Of a stretch of DNA of 64,000 nucleotides, positions 51,880 to 62,374 are shown in pieces. The DNA comes from Pantoea sp. Ep11b. Its GTDB lineage: Bacteria; Pseudomonadota; Gammaproteobacteria; Enterobacterales; Enterobacteriaceae. A model generated the notes under the pieces. The model ran no database searches. It worked only from the letters and a program-made list of their open reading frames with translations, and was not told the origin of the DNA. The stretch's first letter is position 1. Each line of letters opens with the position of its first letter. Both the position numbers and the translations under genes were made by a program. The stretch lies in the NCBI RefSeq assembly GCF_040783975.1, contig NZ_CP160631.1, positions 2,170,001 through 2,234,000 of the forward strand. Reading direction: 5' to 3'.

Positions 51880-53400
51880 ATGACCACGCAAAGTGAAACA
51901 CCGCTGTTATCCATCCACGGCATCAGCAAAGGTTTTCCCGGCGTTAAGGCCCTGAATAATGTCTCCTTTGATATTCGCAAAGGGGAGATTATGGCGCTGC
52001 TGGGTGAAAACGGTGCCGGCAAATCCACCCTGATTAAAGTGCTGACCGGCGTTTACAGCCGCGATGCCGGCACCATCACCCTGAACGGTAAGCCAATCAC
52101 ACCGCATAATACGGCGCAGGCGCAGGAGATGGGCATCGGCACCGTCTATCAGGAAGTGAATATGCTGCCGAACATGTCGGTGGCGGATAACCTTTACATT
52201 GGCCGTGAGCCGCGTCGCTTTGGCCTGATTGACCGGCGCAGAATGGTGCGGGATGCCGATGCCCTGATGCGGAATTATGGCTTTTCCCTCGATGTGACCC
52301 GTCCGCTGGGCCACTACTCGGTGGCAATGCAGCAGATTATTGCCATCTGCCGTGCGGTGGATCTGTCGGCGCAGGTGTTGATTCTTGATGAGCCGACCGC
52401 CAGCCTCGATGCCAGCGAAGTAGAGATGCTGTTTACCCTGATGGCGCAGTTAAAAGCCCGCGGGATGAGCCTGATTTTTGTGACCCACTTTCTTGACCAG
52501 GTGTACAGGATTACCGATCGGATTACCGTGCTTCGTAACGGGCAGTATATCGCCACCCACGACACCGCCACGCTGCCGCAGATCGAGCTGATTAAGCTGA
52601 TGCTGGGGCGTGAACTGCTGGAGACGGCGCTGCAGCGGCAGGGCAGCACCCTGCGCAGCAATCAGCCGGTGGTGTCGTTTGAAGATTATGGCCGGAAAGG
52701 CACCATCGAGCCGTTTAATCTGGCGGTGCGTCCCGGCGAAGTTGTGGGTCTGGCGGGACTGCTGGGGTCGGGCCGTACCGAAACCGCTGAGGTGCTGTTT
52801 GGTATTCGTCGGGCCGATCGCGGAACCGCGAAGATCAAGGGCAAAGTGCAGCGCATCACCAACCCGGCGAAAGCCTCGCAGCTGGGAATGGGCTTTTGTC
52901 CGGAAGATCGCAAGACTGACGGGATTATTGGCGCGGCGTCGGTTCGGGAAAATATCATTCTCGCACTGCAGGCGCAGCGTGGCTGGTTACGGCCGATTAA
53001 GCGGCGCGAGCAGCAGGCGATTGCCGACCGTTTTATCAAGAGTCTGGGCATTCGTACACCGCACGCTGAGCAGCCGGTGGAGCTGTTATCGGGCGGCAAT
53101 CAGCAGAAGGTGTTGCTGTCGCGCTGGCTGGTCACAAAACCGCAGTTTCTGATCCTCGACGAACCTACGCGCGGCATTGATGTGGGCGCGCACGCCGAGA
53201 TTATTCGTCTGATTGAATCCCTGTGCGCCGATGGTCTGGCGCTGCTGGTGATCTCCTCTGAACTCGAAGAGCTGGTGGGTTATGCCGATCGGGTGTTGAT
53301 CATGCGCGATCTGAAGCAGGTGGCAGAGATTCCACTGGAGCAGCTTTCGGTGGCGTCGATCGTCAATGCTATCGCGGACGGAGGGGTACAACATGCTTGA
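51880..53400 (+). CDS. ytfR: sugar ABC transporter ATP-binding protein
   Basis: A 506-residue double ATPase of the RbsA/MglA type. The start at 51880 follows GGAG. First half: Walker [10 protein letters not shown], signature region HYSVAMQQIIAICRAV, Walker B VLILDEPTASLD. Second half: degenerate Walker [25 protein letters not shown] and [12 protein letters not shown]. It energises the YtfT/YjfF permease. Overlaps ytfT by 8 bases. Confidence 0.95.
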   Translation: MTTQSETPLLSIHGISKGFPGVKALNNVSFDIRKGEIMALLGENGAGKSTLIKVLTGVYSRDAGTITLNGKPITPHNTAQAQEMGIGTVYQEVNMLPNMSVADNLYIGREPRRFGLIDRRRMVRDADALMRNYGFSLDVTRPLGHYSVAMQQIIAICRAVDLSAQVLILDEPTASLDASEVEMLFTLMAQLKARGMSLIFVTHFLDQVYRITDRITVLRNGQYIATHDTATLPQIELIKLMLGRELLETALQRQGSTLRSNQPVVSFEDYGRKGTIEPFNLAVRPGEVVGLAGLLGSGRTETAEVLFGIRRADRGTAKIKGKVQRITNPAKASQLGMGFCPEDRKTDGIIGAASVRENIILALQAQRGWLRPIKRREQQAIADRFIKSLGIRTPHAEQPVELLSGGNQQKVLLSRWLVTKPQFLILDEPTRGIDVGAHAEIIRLIESLCADGLALLVISSELEELVGYADRVLIMRDLKQVAEIPLEQLSVASIVNAIADGGVQHA

Positions 53401-54409
53401 GTCGCCTATGTCATCTGAAAAAACGCCACGTCGTAAGCTGAAGTTCCCATCCGGGATGCCACAGATTGCTGCGCTGCTGCTGGTGCTGTTGATAGACAGT
53501 CTGGTCGCCAGTAACTTTTTTGCCGTGCATCTGCAGGATGGGCGTCTGTTCGGAAGCCCGATCGATATTCTTAACCGTGCGGCACCGGTGGCGCTGCTGG
53601 CGATTGGGATGACGCTGGTGATCGCCACGGGCGGTATCGATCTCTCCGTAGGTGCGGTGATGGCCATCGCAGGTGCCACCGCTGCCACGCTGACCGTGGC
53701 GGGTCACGGCGTGCCTTTTATTATCCTCGCCACGCTGGGCACCGGCCTGCTCTGTGGGTTGTGGAATGGGGTGCTGGTGGCGCTGCTGCGGATCCAGCCG
53801 TTTGTGGCCACGCTGATTCTGATGGTGGCCGGGCGGGGTATCGCGCAGCTGATCACGCAGGGACAGATTGTGACCTTCGACAGCGACAGTCTCGGCTGGT
53901 TTGGTAATGGCTCGCTGTGGATGTTGCCGGTGCCGGTCTGGATTACGCTGGTGGTGGCGCTGGCGGTCTGGCTGCTGACGCGCAAGACTGCGCTGGGGCT
54001 GTTTATCGAAGCGGTGGGGATTAACCTGCGTGCGGCCCGCAATGCGGGTGTGACCGGCTGGCTAGTGGTAATGTCTACCTATGCGATCAGCGGCGTCTGT
54101 GCTGCCGTTGCTGGTCTGATCGTTGCGGCGGATATTCGCGGTGCGGACGCCAATAACGCCGGTCTGTGGCTGGAGCTGGATGCGATTCTGGCCGTGGTGA
54201 TTGGCGGTGCGTCGCTGATGGGCGGTCGTTTTAATCTGGTGCTGTCGCTGATTGGAGCACTGATTATCCAGTCGATGAATACCGGGATTTTGCTCTCCGG
54301 CTTCCCGCCGGAGCTGAATCAGGTGGTGAAAGCGGTGGTGGTGATGTGCGTGCTGTTACTGCAGTCACCGCGGTTTATTGCGATGCTGAAACGGAGACGT
54401 CCGACATGA
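53393..54409 (+). CDS. ytfT: sugar ABC transporter permease
   Basis: A 338-residue inner-membrane permease of the RbsC type with eight to ten helices. The start at 53393 lies 8 bases after GGAGG. Signature parts: LAIGMTLVIATGGIDLSVGAVMAIAG and GLWLELDAILAVVIGGASLMGGRFN (coupling loop with ATPase). Its stop overlaps the yjfF start in ATGA. Confidence 0.94.
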   Translation: MLESPMSSEKTPRRKLKFPSGMPQIAALLLVLLIDSLVASNFFAVHLQDGRLFGSPIDILNRAAPVALLAIGMTLVIATGGIDLSVGAVMAIAGATAATLTVAGHGVPFIILATLGTGLLCGLWNGVLVALLRIQPFVATLILMVAGRGIAQLITQGQIVTFDSDSLGWFGNGSLWMLPVPVWITLVVALAVWLLTRKTALGLFIEAVGINLRAARNAGVTGWLVVMSTYAISGVCAAVAGLIVAADIRGADANNAGLWLELDAILAVVIGGASLMGGRFNLVLSLIGALIIQSMNTGILLSGFPPELNQVVKAVVVMCVLLLQSPRFIAMLKRRRPT

Positions 54410-55392
54410 TTAAACGTCATCTTCCGCTGATGATTACGCTACTGGTGTTTGTGGCGGGTTATCTGTTCTGTCTGAGCCAGTTCCCGGGCTTCGCCTCTAC
54501 GCGGGTGATCTGCAATATTCTGACTGACAATGCTTTCCTCGGCATTATCGCTGTTGGCATGACCTTTGTGATTTTGTCCGGCGGGATCGATTTGTCGGTT
54601 GGTGCAGTGATCGCGTTTACCGGCGTGTTCCTGGCGCGGGCGATTGGCGATTTCCATCTCGATCCGCTGCTGGCGTTTGCGCTGATTCTGTCGATGGGGG
54701 CGCTGTTCGGGGCCATGATGGGCTGGCTGATTGATGCACTGAAGATCCCGGCCTTTATTATTACGCTGGCGGGGATGTTTTTCCTGCGCGGCTGCAGCTA
54801 TCTGGTGTCGGAGAACTCGATTCCCATCGATCATCCGTTCTATACAATGCTTTCCGGGCTGGCGTGGAAAGTGCCGGGCGGTGGTCGCCTCAGCCTGCTG
54901 GCGGTGATTATGGTGGTGGTGGTCGTGGGCGGGATTATTCTGGCGCACCGTACCCGTTTTGGTAACCGGGTTTACGCCATCGGCGGCAATCTGACCTCGG
55001 CGCAGCTGATGGGGGTGTCGACCCGCGCCACCACCATTAAGATCTATATGCTCTCTACCACGCTGGCGACGCTGGCCGGAATTGTCTTTTCGATCTATAC
55101 CTCGGCAGGTTATGCGCTGGCCGGGCTGGGTGTGGAGCTGGATGCGATTGCCTCGGTGGTGATCGGCGGTACGCTGCTGTCGGGCGGGGTCGGGACGGTG
55201 CTGGGGACGCTGTTTGGTGTGCTGATTCAGGGGCTGATTCAGACCTGGATCAATTTCGACGGCACGCTGAGCTCCTGGTGGACCAAGATCGCTATCGGGA
55301 TTCTGCTGTTTGCGTTTATCGCCCTGCAGCGGTTACTGACGGTGATTTGGGATCGTCAGCAGAACGCGCCGGTTAAGCGACTCACTTCCTGA
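54406..55392 (+). CDS. yjfF: sugar ABC transporter permease
   Basis: A 328-residue RbsC-type permease, partner of YtfT. MIKRHLPLMITLLVFVAGYLFCLSQFPGF opens it; GIIAVGMTFVILSGGIDLSVGAVIAFTG and LAGLGVELDAIASVVIGGTLLSGGVGTV are the family hallmarks. ATGA overlap with ytfT shows coupling; a strong terminator follows. Confidence 0.94.
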   Translation: MIKRHLPLMITLLVFVAGYLFCLSQFPGFASTRVICNILTDNAFLGIIAVGMTFVILSGGIDLSVGAVIAFTGVFLARAIGDFHLDPLLAFALILSMGALFGAMMGWLIDALKIPAFIITLAGMFFLRGCSYLVSENSIPIDHPFYTMLSGLAWKVPGGGRLSLLAVIMVVVVVGGIILAHRTRFGNRVYAIGGNLTSAQLMGVSTRATTIKIYMLSTTLATLAGIVFSIYTSAGYALAGLGVELDAIASVVIGGTLLSGGVGTVLGTLFGVLIQGLIQTWINFDGTLSSWWTKIAIGILLFAFIALQRLLTVIWDRQQNAPVKRLTS

Positions 55393-55412
55393 TTATTCAA
55401 TGTCAGGATAAG

Positions 55413-55440
55413 AGGCGGCTCTCAGGAGCCGCCTTTTTTT
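55413..55440 (+). terminator. intrinsic terminator of ytfQRT-yjfF
   Basis: AGGCGGCTC, loop TCAG, GAGCCGCCT, then a run of seven T. Confidence 0.95.
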
Positions 55441-55525
55441 GCGCCAGATATAGCCTATTCCTTGTTTCGGCGCGCTGTTCATTTCCGGGAGGAGCTTAGG
55501 GTGGCAAAGAAAATCATGGCTGATG

Positions 55526-55696
55526 GCTGATGGCTGAGGTGCCAGGTCAGGAAAGGCGTGCCTGACCGCAAAGGATCCCCGCATCCCTGCGGATCGGCCA
55601 CGCCATCCCTGGCGCGGACGCTTTGCTCTTCAGGCACGCGTCTCCTTCCCGTTCGGGCTCTGGTGCTGCTTTAAGGGCTGAGATGGCGTTACTGAG
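55526..55696. repeat. 171-bp intergenic repeat, copy 1
   Basis: Starts GCTGATGGCTGAGGTGCC and ends GAGATGGCGTTACTGAG. Copy 2 lies 203 bases downstream in the same orientation with about a dozen differences. Each copy holds nested inverted repeats: outer GCGTGCCTGA / TCAGGCACGC, and inner CCGCATCCCTGCGG and CGCCATCCCTGGCG hairpins. It encodes no protein that I can recognise. It resembles a dispersed intergenic element (BIME-like in style, not ERIC by sequence). Confidence 0.85.
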
Positions 55697-55728
55697 TCTG
55701 TATGCGGGGTGTCAGAAAACAACGCATC

Positions 55729-55899
55729 GCTGATGGCTGGGGCGCCAGGTCAGGAAAGGCGAGCCTGAACGCAAAGAATCCCCGCATCTATGCGGATCGG
55801 CCACGCCATCCCTGGCGCGGACGCTTTGCTCTTCAGGCACGCGTCTCCTTCCCGTTCGTGCTTTAGTGCTGCTTTAAGGGCTGAGATGGCGTTACTGAA
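55729..55899. repeat. 171-bp intergenic repeat, copy 2
   Basis: Second copy, separated from the first by 32 bases. The hairpin cores are kept (CCGCATCTATGCGG has compensating loop changes only; CGCCATCCCTGGCG is identical), while one outer arm has changed (GCGAGCCTGA). The pair fills most of the 656-base gap between yjfF and araA. Confidence 0.85.
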
Positions 55900-56048
55900 C
55901 GTGAGGGGGTGAGCCTGAGGAGGGGATCAACGGCGACATTACGGCACGCCGCCGTTCCGCACCGCATAACACGGAGATTTAATATAGGGCGCCTTTAAGC
56001 CCCTGCATTTCGCTTATCGCAGAGACGAAAGGCGCCAGAAAGCCCTGA

Positions 56049-57548
56049 TTAACGTTTCAGACGGTAGTAGGCCTCATTCCAGCGCAGCGCATCTTTAAAG
56101 GCTGGCAACCGGGTGTGCTCATCAATTACCAGCACTTCGATGTCGTTCATCTCACCATACAGATACATATCCTCCAGCGTCAGCGCCTGGCTGAACACCG
56201 TATGGTGCGCGCCACCGCCCAGAATCCACGCTTCGGAGGCGGTCGCCAGTGACGGCTGGGCTTTCCACAGCGCACGCGCAACCGGCAGCTTCGGCAGCGG
56301 TTTCGGCTGTTCGATCGCATCGACCACGTTTACCAGCAGACGGAAACGATCGCCCATGTCGATCACGCTGGCGTTGATTGCCCGGCCAGCCGGGGTCGAG
56401 AAAATCATGCGCGCCGGATCGGCTTTATTGCCGATGCCGAGGAACTGAACATCAATTAAGGGCTTCTCTTCGATGGCAATCGACGGGCAGACTTCCAGCA
56501 TGTGCGAACCGAGCACCAGATCGTTGCCAGGTGAGAAGTGATAGGTGTAATCCTCCATGAAGGAGGTACCGCCTTTACGATCGCCAGCCATAACTTTGAA
56601 AATGCGCAGCAGGGCAGCGGTTTTCCAGTCACCTTCGCCGGCAAACCCGTACCCCTTCGCCATCAGCCGCTGAACCGCCAGTCCAGGCAGCTGCGTCATG
56701 CCGTGCAGCGTCTGGAAGTTGGTGGTAAAGGCGTGGCAGCCTTCCGCTTCCAGAAAACGAGTCAGACCGAGTTCAATACGCGCCGCATCCAGCACGTTCT
56801 GACGCTTTTCACCGCCCGACGCAGCGACATCGGTAAAGCGATAGAGGCTCTCATATTCGTCGATCAGCGCATTGACGTCGCCATCGCTGACGCCGTTGAT
56901 GACCTCAACCAGATCGCCGACGCCCCAGCCATTCACCGCATAACCAAACTGGATCTGTGCGGCTACTTTATCGCCTTCGGTGACGGCCACTTCACGCATG
57001 TTGTCGCCAAAACGGGCCACTTTCAGCTGCTGGCTCTCCTGTTTCGCCAGAGCTGCACGCATCCAGTTCCCCAGACGCTGCTGACTGGCGCTGTCCTGCC
57101 AGTGACCTGTGATCACGCTGTGTTGCAGGCCCATACGCGCGCCAATGAAGCCGAACTCGCGGCCGCCGTGCGCCGTCTGGTTCAGGTTCATAAAGTCCAT
57201 GTCCATGCTGTCCCACGGGATCTCCGAATTGAACTGGGTATGGAACTGCAACAGCGGCTTATTGAGTACGCTCAGGCCACCGATCCACATTTTGGCCGGC
57301 GAGAAGGTGTGCAGCCAGGTAATAATACCGACGCACTGCTGGTCGAAACTGGCGTCGCGGCACAGGGCCAGCGCTTCATCCGGTGATTTCACCAGCGGTT
57401 TCAGCTCCAGGCGCAGTGGTAAGCCGGTCTGATTAAGACCTTCAACGACCTGACGGGCATTTTGTTCAACCTGGCGTAAGGTTTCCGCGCCGTAGAGGTG
57501 CTGTGTGCCGATGACGAACCACACGCTGTAGCTGTTTAACTGTTCCAT
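56049..57548 (-). CDS. araA: L-arabinose isomerase
   Basis: A 499-residue enzyme converting L-arabinose to L-ribulose. [31 protein letters not shown] opens it; active-site parts include [65 protein letters not shown] with the catalytic Glu, [10 protein letters not shown] and MLEVCPSIA. It follows araB after 141 bases. No araD follows; instead a repeat-filled gap leads to yjfF. Confidence 0.98.
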   Translation of the reverse strand: MEQLNSYSVWFVIGTQHLYGAETLRQVEQNARQVVEGLNQTGLPLRLELKPLVKSPDEALALCRDASFDQQCVGIITWLHTFSPAKMWIGGLSVLNKPLLQFHTQFNSEIPWDSMDMDFMNLNQTAHGGREFGFIGARMGLQHSVITGHWQDSASQQRLGNWMRAALAKQESQQLKVARFGDNMREVAVTEGDKVAAQIQFGYAVNGWGVGDLVEVINGVSDGDVNALIDEYESLYRFTDVAASGGEKRQNVLDAARIELGLTRFLEAEGCHAFTTNFQTLHGMTQLPGLAVQRLMAKGYGFAGEGDWKTAALLRIFKVMAGDRKGGTSFMEDYTYHFSPGNDLVLGSHMLEVCPSIAIEEKPLIDVQFLGIGNKADPARMIFSTPAGRAINASVIDMGDRFRLLVNVVDAIEQPKPLPKLPVARALWKAQPSLATASEAWILGGGAHHTVFSQALTLEDMYLYGEMNDIEVLVIDEHTRLPAFKDALRWNEAYYRLKR

Positions 57549-57689
57549 AAATCACTCCTTTACTTTGCGCCTACCCCGGTAGGCTGTTTAATTTGTCTGT
57601 CTGAACCCGGGCAGTGCGCACACAGGCTGCTTCAGCAACCTGAACGCCTGCCTGTTACGCGCTGTTCGGGAGCAGATTGCCTGCAACAA

Positions 57690-59393
57690 TTACGCCTGCC
57701 GGGATAGGCTCGTAGCGGAAGCGGGGCGGGCGGCGTATTGCGGTTCAGCCGTCACGCACCATTGTTGATAGCGTTGATAAAGTTGTTGATAGCGGGCGAC
57801 GCGCGCCGGGTCGGGCTGCAGGGTGACGGCGATCGGGCTGGCCATAACCTGCTGCGCGTCCGGGACGCTGGCATATACACCTGCGGCAACGGCGGCAAAG
57901 ATCGCCGCACCCAGCGCACAGCATTCGTCTGAGGCGACGATATCCAGCGGCCGGTTCATCACGTCGCAACAGGCCTGCATGATGGCAGGCGATTTGCGGG
58001 CGATGCCGCCCAGCGTCAGGATGCTCTCCACCGGGATCTGCTGCTGTTCAAAGCACTCCATGATGGCGCGCGCACCAAAGGCGGTGGCTGCGACCAGTCC
58101 GCCAAACAGCGCCGGTGCATCGGTGCCCAGATTGAGATCCGTGATGACCCCTTTCAGTCGCTGGTTGGCATTCGGCGTGCGGCGACCGTTGAACCAGTCG
58201 AGCACCACCGGCAGATGATCGAGCTGCGGATTTGCTGCCCAGGCCTCGGTCAGATCTTTGATCAGGCTCTTCTGCATCTCCGCCAGCTGCGGCTTAAGCG
58301 CGGGATGCTGCTGCGCCGCCAGCTGCAGCGGCCAGCCCAGTAAACGGCTGAACCAGGCGTAGATATCGCCAAACGCAGACTGACCCGCCTCCAGCCCGAT
58401 AGCACCGGGCATGACGCTGCCATCGACCTGGCCACAGATGCCTTTGATATCGCGATCGCCAACCTGCTCTGCGTCAGCAATCAGGATGTCGCAGGTTGAG
58501 GTGCCGATGACTTTCACCAGCGTATAGGGCTTCGCGCCGCCACCCACGGCTCCCATATGGCAGTCAAACGCGCCACCGGAGATCGTGACGGTCTGCGTCA
58601 GGCCCAGCCGCTGAGCCCATTCCGCGCTGAGCGTGCCGACCGGCAGATCGGCCGTCCAGGTGTCAGTAAAGAGCGGGGCGTCGAGCTGCTGCGTTAACAG
58701 CGGATCGAGCGCATTGAGGAAGTCGGCATCGGGCAGACCGTTCCAGTCGCCGTGCCACAGTGCTTTATGTCCGGCTGCACAGCGGCCGCGGCGCAGTTTA
58801 TCCGGTGCGGTCGTGCCGCTCAGCAGGGCGGGCACCCAGTCGCACAGCTCGACCCAGGAGACCGCCGCCTCACGCACGGCGGCATCTTCACGCGAGACGT
58901 GCAGAATCTTGGCCCAGAACCATTCGGAGGAGTAGATACCGCCGATGTAGCGGCTGTAATCCTGGAAGCGGCCGCTGTGACAGAGCTGATTGATCTCTTC
59001 GGCTTCTTCTATGGCGGTGTGATCTTTCCACAGGACGAACATCGCATTAGGGTTGTCGGCGAACTCCGGACGGAGCGCCAGCACATGCCCCTCGCGGTCA
59101 ATCGGCGCAGGGGTAGAGCCGGTACTGTCCACGCCAATACCGACCACGGCGCGGCGCTGCTCGTCACTCAGCGCATTCAGCACGCCGAGCAGAGCCTGCT
59201 CCATAGCATCAATATAATCCTGCGGATGGTGACGAAAACGGTTGGTGTGTGGATCGCTGTATAAGCCCTGTTGCCAGCGCGGATAGTTGGACACCGCGCT
59301 TTGCAGCTCTTTGCCGCTGTGACAATCCACGGCCAGCGCACGCACCGAATCACTACCAAAATCCAGCCCAAGGGTGATGGCTCCAGCACGCAT
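57690..59393 (-). CDS. araB: ribulokinase
   Basis: A 567-residue FGGY kinase that phosphorylates L-ribulose. The ATG at 59393 follows [38 protein letters not shown], with the DFGSDSVR phosphate loop. [25 protein letters not shown] and the C-terminal [39 protein letters not shown] (second FGGY signature) are conserved. First gene of araBA, divergent from araFGH. Confidence 0.97.
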   Translation of the reverse strand: MRAGAITLGLDFGSDSVRALAVDCHSGKELQSAVSNYPRWQQGLYSDPHTNRFRHHPQDYIDAMEQALLGVLNALSDEQRRAVVGIGVDSTGSTPAPIDREGHVLALRPEFADNPNAMFVLWKDHTAIEEAEEINQLCHSGRFQDYSRYIGGIYSSEWFWAKILHVSREDAAVREAAVSWVELCDWVPALLSGTTAPDKLRRGRCAAGHKALWHGDWNGLPDADFLNALDPLLTQQLDAPLFTDTWTADLPVGTLSAEWAQRLGLTQTVTISGGAFDCHMGAVGGGAKPYTLVKVIGTSTCDILIADAEQVGDRDIKGICGQVDGSVMPGAIGLEAGQSAFGDIYAWFSRLLGWPLQLAAQQHPALKPQLAEMQKSLIKDLTEAWAANPQLDHLPVVLDWFNGRRTPNANQRLKGVITDLNLGTDAPALFGGLVAATAFGARAIMECFEQQQIPVESILTLGGIARKSPAIMQACCDVMNRPLDIVASDECCALGAAIFAAVAAGVYASVPDAQQVMASPIAVTLQPDPARVARYQQLYQRYQQWCVTAEPQYAARPASATSLSRQA

Positions 59394-59758
59394 TGGAATC
59401 TCCTGTGATGAGTTAACTCCTGTATCCTGGGTTCGGCGCGCCGGAACAGTTAGTCCTGGCTGGCTGACAATATGCACTTTTCTGTCATCGGCAGTGATTT
59501 TGTGATCCATTGCAAAAGTTAAGGTCCGGTTAAATTTGCTGAATATATGGATCATTTTGTCGTGATTTTAAGATGTGATACCGCTCTACATTTTTCTTCG
59601 CTAATCCCGCTAAAACTAGCCCAGCGTCTGCACAGGCTGACTGCACATAGCAGCCTAACGCACTGATTTATGGCTGTACCCACAAAACAAAACTAACTGG
59701 TAGCGTTTACACCAATTCGTTATTAGCAGCGAAAAATAACCTGGTACCGGAGAGCATC
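59394..59758. promoter_or_regulatory. araB-araF divergent control region
   Basis: 365 bases between araB and araF. TATGGA at 59546-59551 is the reverse of TCCATA, the right half of AraC half-sites (TAGC-N7-TCCATA), but the TAGC half is poor. TGTGA at 59574-59578 is a half CRP site. An AT-rich zone from 59500 to 59620 probably holds both promoters. Arabinose/AraC and CRP control is expected from the family and from araC downstream of araH; I could not fix the operators. Confidence 0.5.
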
Positions 59759-60742
59759 ATGCATAAATTCACTAAAGCATTCGCGGCCATCGGCCTGGCA
59801 GCGGTTATGTCACAATCCGCTATCGCCGAGACCATGAAGCTGGGTTTTTTAGTCAAGCAACCAGAAGAACCCTGGTTCCAGACGGAATGGAAATTCGCCG
59901 ATAAGGCGGGCAAAGATCTTGGCTTTGACGTCATCAAAATTGCCGTGCCGGATGGGGAAAAGACCCTGAATGCCATCGACAGCCTTGCGGCCAACGGTGC
60001 AAAAGGTTTTGTGATCTGTACGCCCGATCCGAAACTCGGCTCGGCCATTATGGCGAAAGCGCGCGGCTACGGCCTGAAGGTCATCGCGGTTGACGATCAG
60101 TTCGTGACGGCCAAAGGCAAACCGATGGACACCGTGCCGCTGGTGATGATGGCGGCGACCAAAATTGGTGAGCGTCAGGGTCAGGAACTCTATAAAGAGA
60201 TGCAGAAGCGCGGCTGGGATGTGAAAACCACCGGCGTGATGGCGATTACGGCCAACGAGCTCGATACCGCCCGTCGTCGTACCGGCGGCTCTATGGACGC
60301 GCTGAAGGCAGCCGGTTTCCCGGCCGGACAGATCTATCAGGTGCCGACCAAATCCAACGATATCCCTGGCGCGTTTGACGCCGGTAACTCCCTGCTGGTT
60401 CAGCATCCTGAAATCAAACACTGGCTGATTGTCGGCATGAACGACAACACCGTGCTGGGTGGCGTGCGCGCCACAGAAGGTCAGGGCTTTAAGGCGGCTG
60501 ACGTCATCGGCATCGGCATCAACGGCGTGGATGCGGTCAGCGAACTGTCGAAAGACAAAGCGACCGGCTTCTACGGTTCGCTGCTGCCCAGCCCGGATAT
60601 TCACGGCTATAAAAGCAGCCAGATGCTCTACAACTGGGTCAGCAAGGGTGAAGAACCGGCGAAATTCACCGAAGTTACCGATGTGGTGCTGATCACCCGT
60701 GACAACTTCAAAACTGAACTGGCGAAAAAAGGACTGATGTAA
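59759..60742 (+). CDS. araF: L-arabinose ABC transporter substrate-binding protein
   Basis: A 327-residue periplasmic protein, closely like E. coli AraF. Signal peptide MHKFTKAFAAIGLAAVMSQSAIA, mature part ETMKLGFLVKQPEEPWFQTEWKFADKAG. Sugar-binding regions (VDDQFVTAKGKPM, ANELDTARRRTGGSM, GMNDNTVLGGVRATEGQGF) are unchanged. CCGGAGAG precedes the start. First gene of araFGH. Confidence 0.97.
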   Translation: MHKFTKAFAAIGLAAVMSQSAIAETMKLGFLVKQPEEPWFQTEWKFADKAGKDLGFDVIKIAVPDGEKTLNAIDSLAANGAKGFVICTPDPKLGSAIMAKARGYGLKVIAVDDQFVTAKGKPMDTVPLVMMAATKIGERQGQELYKEMQKRGWDVKTTGVMAITANELDTARRRTGGSMDALKAAGFPAGQIYQVPTKSNDIPGAFDAGNSLLVQHPEIKHWLIVGMNDNTVLGGVRATEGQGFKAADVIGIGINGVDAVSELSKDKATGFYGSLLPSPDIHGYKSSQMLYNWVSKGEEPAKFTEVTDVVLITRDNFKTELAKKGLM

Positions 60743-60754
60743 CCCTGAGCCTGT

Positions 60755-60819
60755 CAGGCGCATTGTCGCCTGGCATCCTTCGTAGCCGATTTCGCGTCGC
60801 CAGCCCCAACCGGCTGGCG
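60755..60819 (+). other. twin hairpins between araF and araG
   Basis: CAGGCG-CATTGT-CGCCTG (60755-60772) and CGCCAGCC-CCAACC-GGCTGGCG (60798-60819). Neither has a T-run. Such hairpins after a binding-protein gene often protect its message and lower downstream expression; that role is inferred. Confidence 0.6.
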
Positions 60820-60841
60820 GCGCGGAAGAGTGAGGATCCAC

Positions 60842-62362
60842 ATGAACACTGATTCAGCATTTCTGTCGTTTCATGGCATCAGTAAAACCTTTCCTGGCGT
60901 GAAAGCGCTGCAGGATATCTCTTTCGACTGCCGCGGCGGTGAGGTCCATGCGCTGATGGGCGAAAACGGTGCGGGCAAATCGACGCTGTTAAAAATACTC
61001 AGCGGCAGTTATCAGCCGAGCGGCGGTGAGATTCGTATTAAAGGGCAGCCCATGAGCTTTCAGCGCACCACAGATGCGCTGGACGCGGGCGTGGCCATTA
61101 TCTACCAGGAGCTGCATCTGGTGCCGGAGATGAGCGTGGCGGAGAATATCTACCTCGGTCAGATCCCCCATAAACACGGGCTGGTGAACCGTAAGCTGAT
61201 GCGTTATGAGGCGGGACTGCAACTGAAAAACCTCGGCATGGATATCGACCCCGATATGCCACTGAAATATCTGTCGCTGGGACAGTGGCAGATGGTGGAG
61301 ATTGCCAAGGCGCTGGCGCGTAACGCGCGCATCATCGCTTTCGATGAGCCGACCAGCTCCCTGTCGGCGCGTGAGATCGACAACCTGTTTCGCGTCATCC
61401 GCCAGCTCCGTGAGGAGGGCCGGGTGGTGCTCTACGTTTCACATCGTATGGAAGAGATCTTTGCCCTAAGCGATGCCATCACCGTCTTCAAGGATGGCCG
61501 CTATGTGCGCACCTTCACCGATATGGCGAACACCCATCACGACGATCTGGTGCAGGCGATGGTCGGCCGTAATCTCGGTGATATTTATGGCTACACGCCG
61601 CGGGCGAAAGGCGCGGTGCGGCTGGAGCTGGATAAGGTCGAAGCGAAGGGCGTCCGTACGCCGATTTCGCTGAAGGTCCATGCCGGTGAAATCGTCGGGC
61701 TGTTTGGTCTGGTGGGTGCCGGACGCAGTGAACTGCTGAAAGGGCTGTTTGGCGGCACCCGTCTGCGTGGCGGTCAGGTGATCCTGGATGGCAAGCCGCT
61801 GCCGCTGCGCGAGCCGATCGACGCCATTCGTGCGGGCATTATGCTCTGCCCGGAAGATCGCAAAGCCGAGGGGATCATTCCGGTGCATTCGGTGCGCGAT
61901 AACATCAATATCAGCGCCCGGCGTCACAACCTGACCGCAGGCTGCCTGATCAAAAACGGCTGGGAAAACAAAAACGCCGACAGCCACATCCGTTCGCTGA
62001 ACATCAAGACGCCCAGCGCCGATCAGCTGATCATGAACCTCTCCGGCGGTAATCAGCAGAAAGCGATTCTGGGACGCTGGCTGTCGGAGGAGATGAAGGT
62101 GATCCTGCTGGATGAGCCGACGCGCGGCATCGATGTCGGTGCCAAACATGAGATCTACAACCTGATTTATCAGCTGGCGAACCGGGGCATCGCGGTGCTG
62201 TTCGCCTCCAGCGATTTACCGGAGGTGATGGGCCTGGCCGATCGCATTGTGGTGATGCGCGAAGGCGCCATCGCCGGTGAACTGCTGCACGACGACGCCA
62301 CGGAGCAGCAGACGCTGAGCCTGGCGATGCCTAAAACCACTCAAGCGGCCGCCGTGGCCTGA
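60842..62362 (+). CDS. araG: L-arabinose ABC transporter ATP-binding protein
   Basis: A 506-residue double ATPase. The ATG at 60842 follows GAGGATCCAC. Walker [10 protein letters not shown], Walker [13 protein letters not shown] in the first half; [24 protein letters not shown] and [12 protein letters not shown] in the second. Powers AraH. Confidence 0.96.
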   Translation: MNTDSAFLSFHGISKTFPGVKALQDISFDCRGGEVHALMGENGAGKSTLLKILSGSYQPSGGEIRIKGQPMSFQRTTDALDAGVAIIYQELHLVPEMSVAENIYLGQIPHKHGLVNRKLMRYEAGLQLKNLGMDIDPDMPLKYLSLGQWQMVEIAKALARNARIIAFDEPTSSLSAREIDNLFRVIRQLREEGRVVLYVSHRMEEIFALSDAITVFKDGRYVRTFTDMANTHHDDLVQAMVGRNLGDIYGYTPRAKGAVRLELDKVEAKGVRTPISLKVHAGEIVGLFGLVGAGRSELLKGLFGGTRLRGGQVILDGKPLPLREPIDAIRAGIMLCPEDRKAEGIIPVHSVRDNINISARRHNLTAGCLIKNGWENKNADSHIRSLNIKTPSADQLIMNLSGGNQQKAILGRWLSEEMKVILLDEPTRGIDVGAKHEIYNLIYQLANRGIAVLFASSDLPEVMGLADRIVVMREGAIAGELLHDDATEQQTLSLAMPKTTQAAAVA

Positions 62363-62374
62363 CAGGAGAGCATC

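Noticed and set aside
55526..55899. CRISPR-like array
   Set aside because: Only two long (171-bp) copies with a 32-bp gap and no cas genes; the unit is far longer than a CRISPR repeat.
56538..57386. 282-codon open frame on the + strand
   Set aside because: Antisense to araA; no ribosome site or recognisable motif.
59574..59591. CRP site TGTGA-N6-TCTACA in the araB-araF gap
   Set aside because: Only the left half fits; the right half is out of register, so I kept it as a mention rather than a feature.
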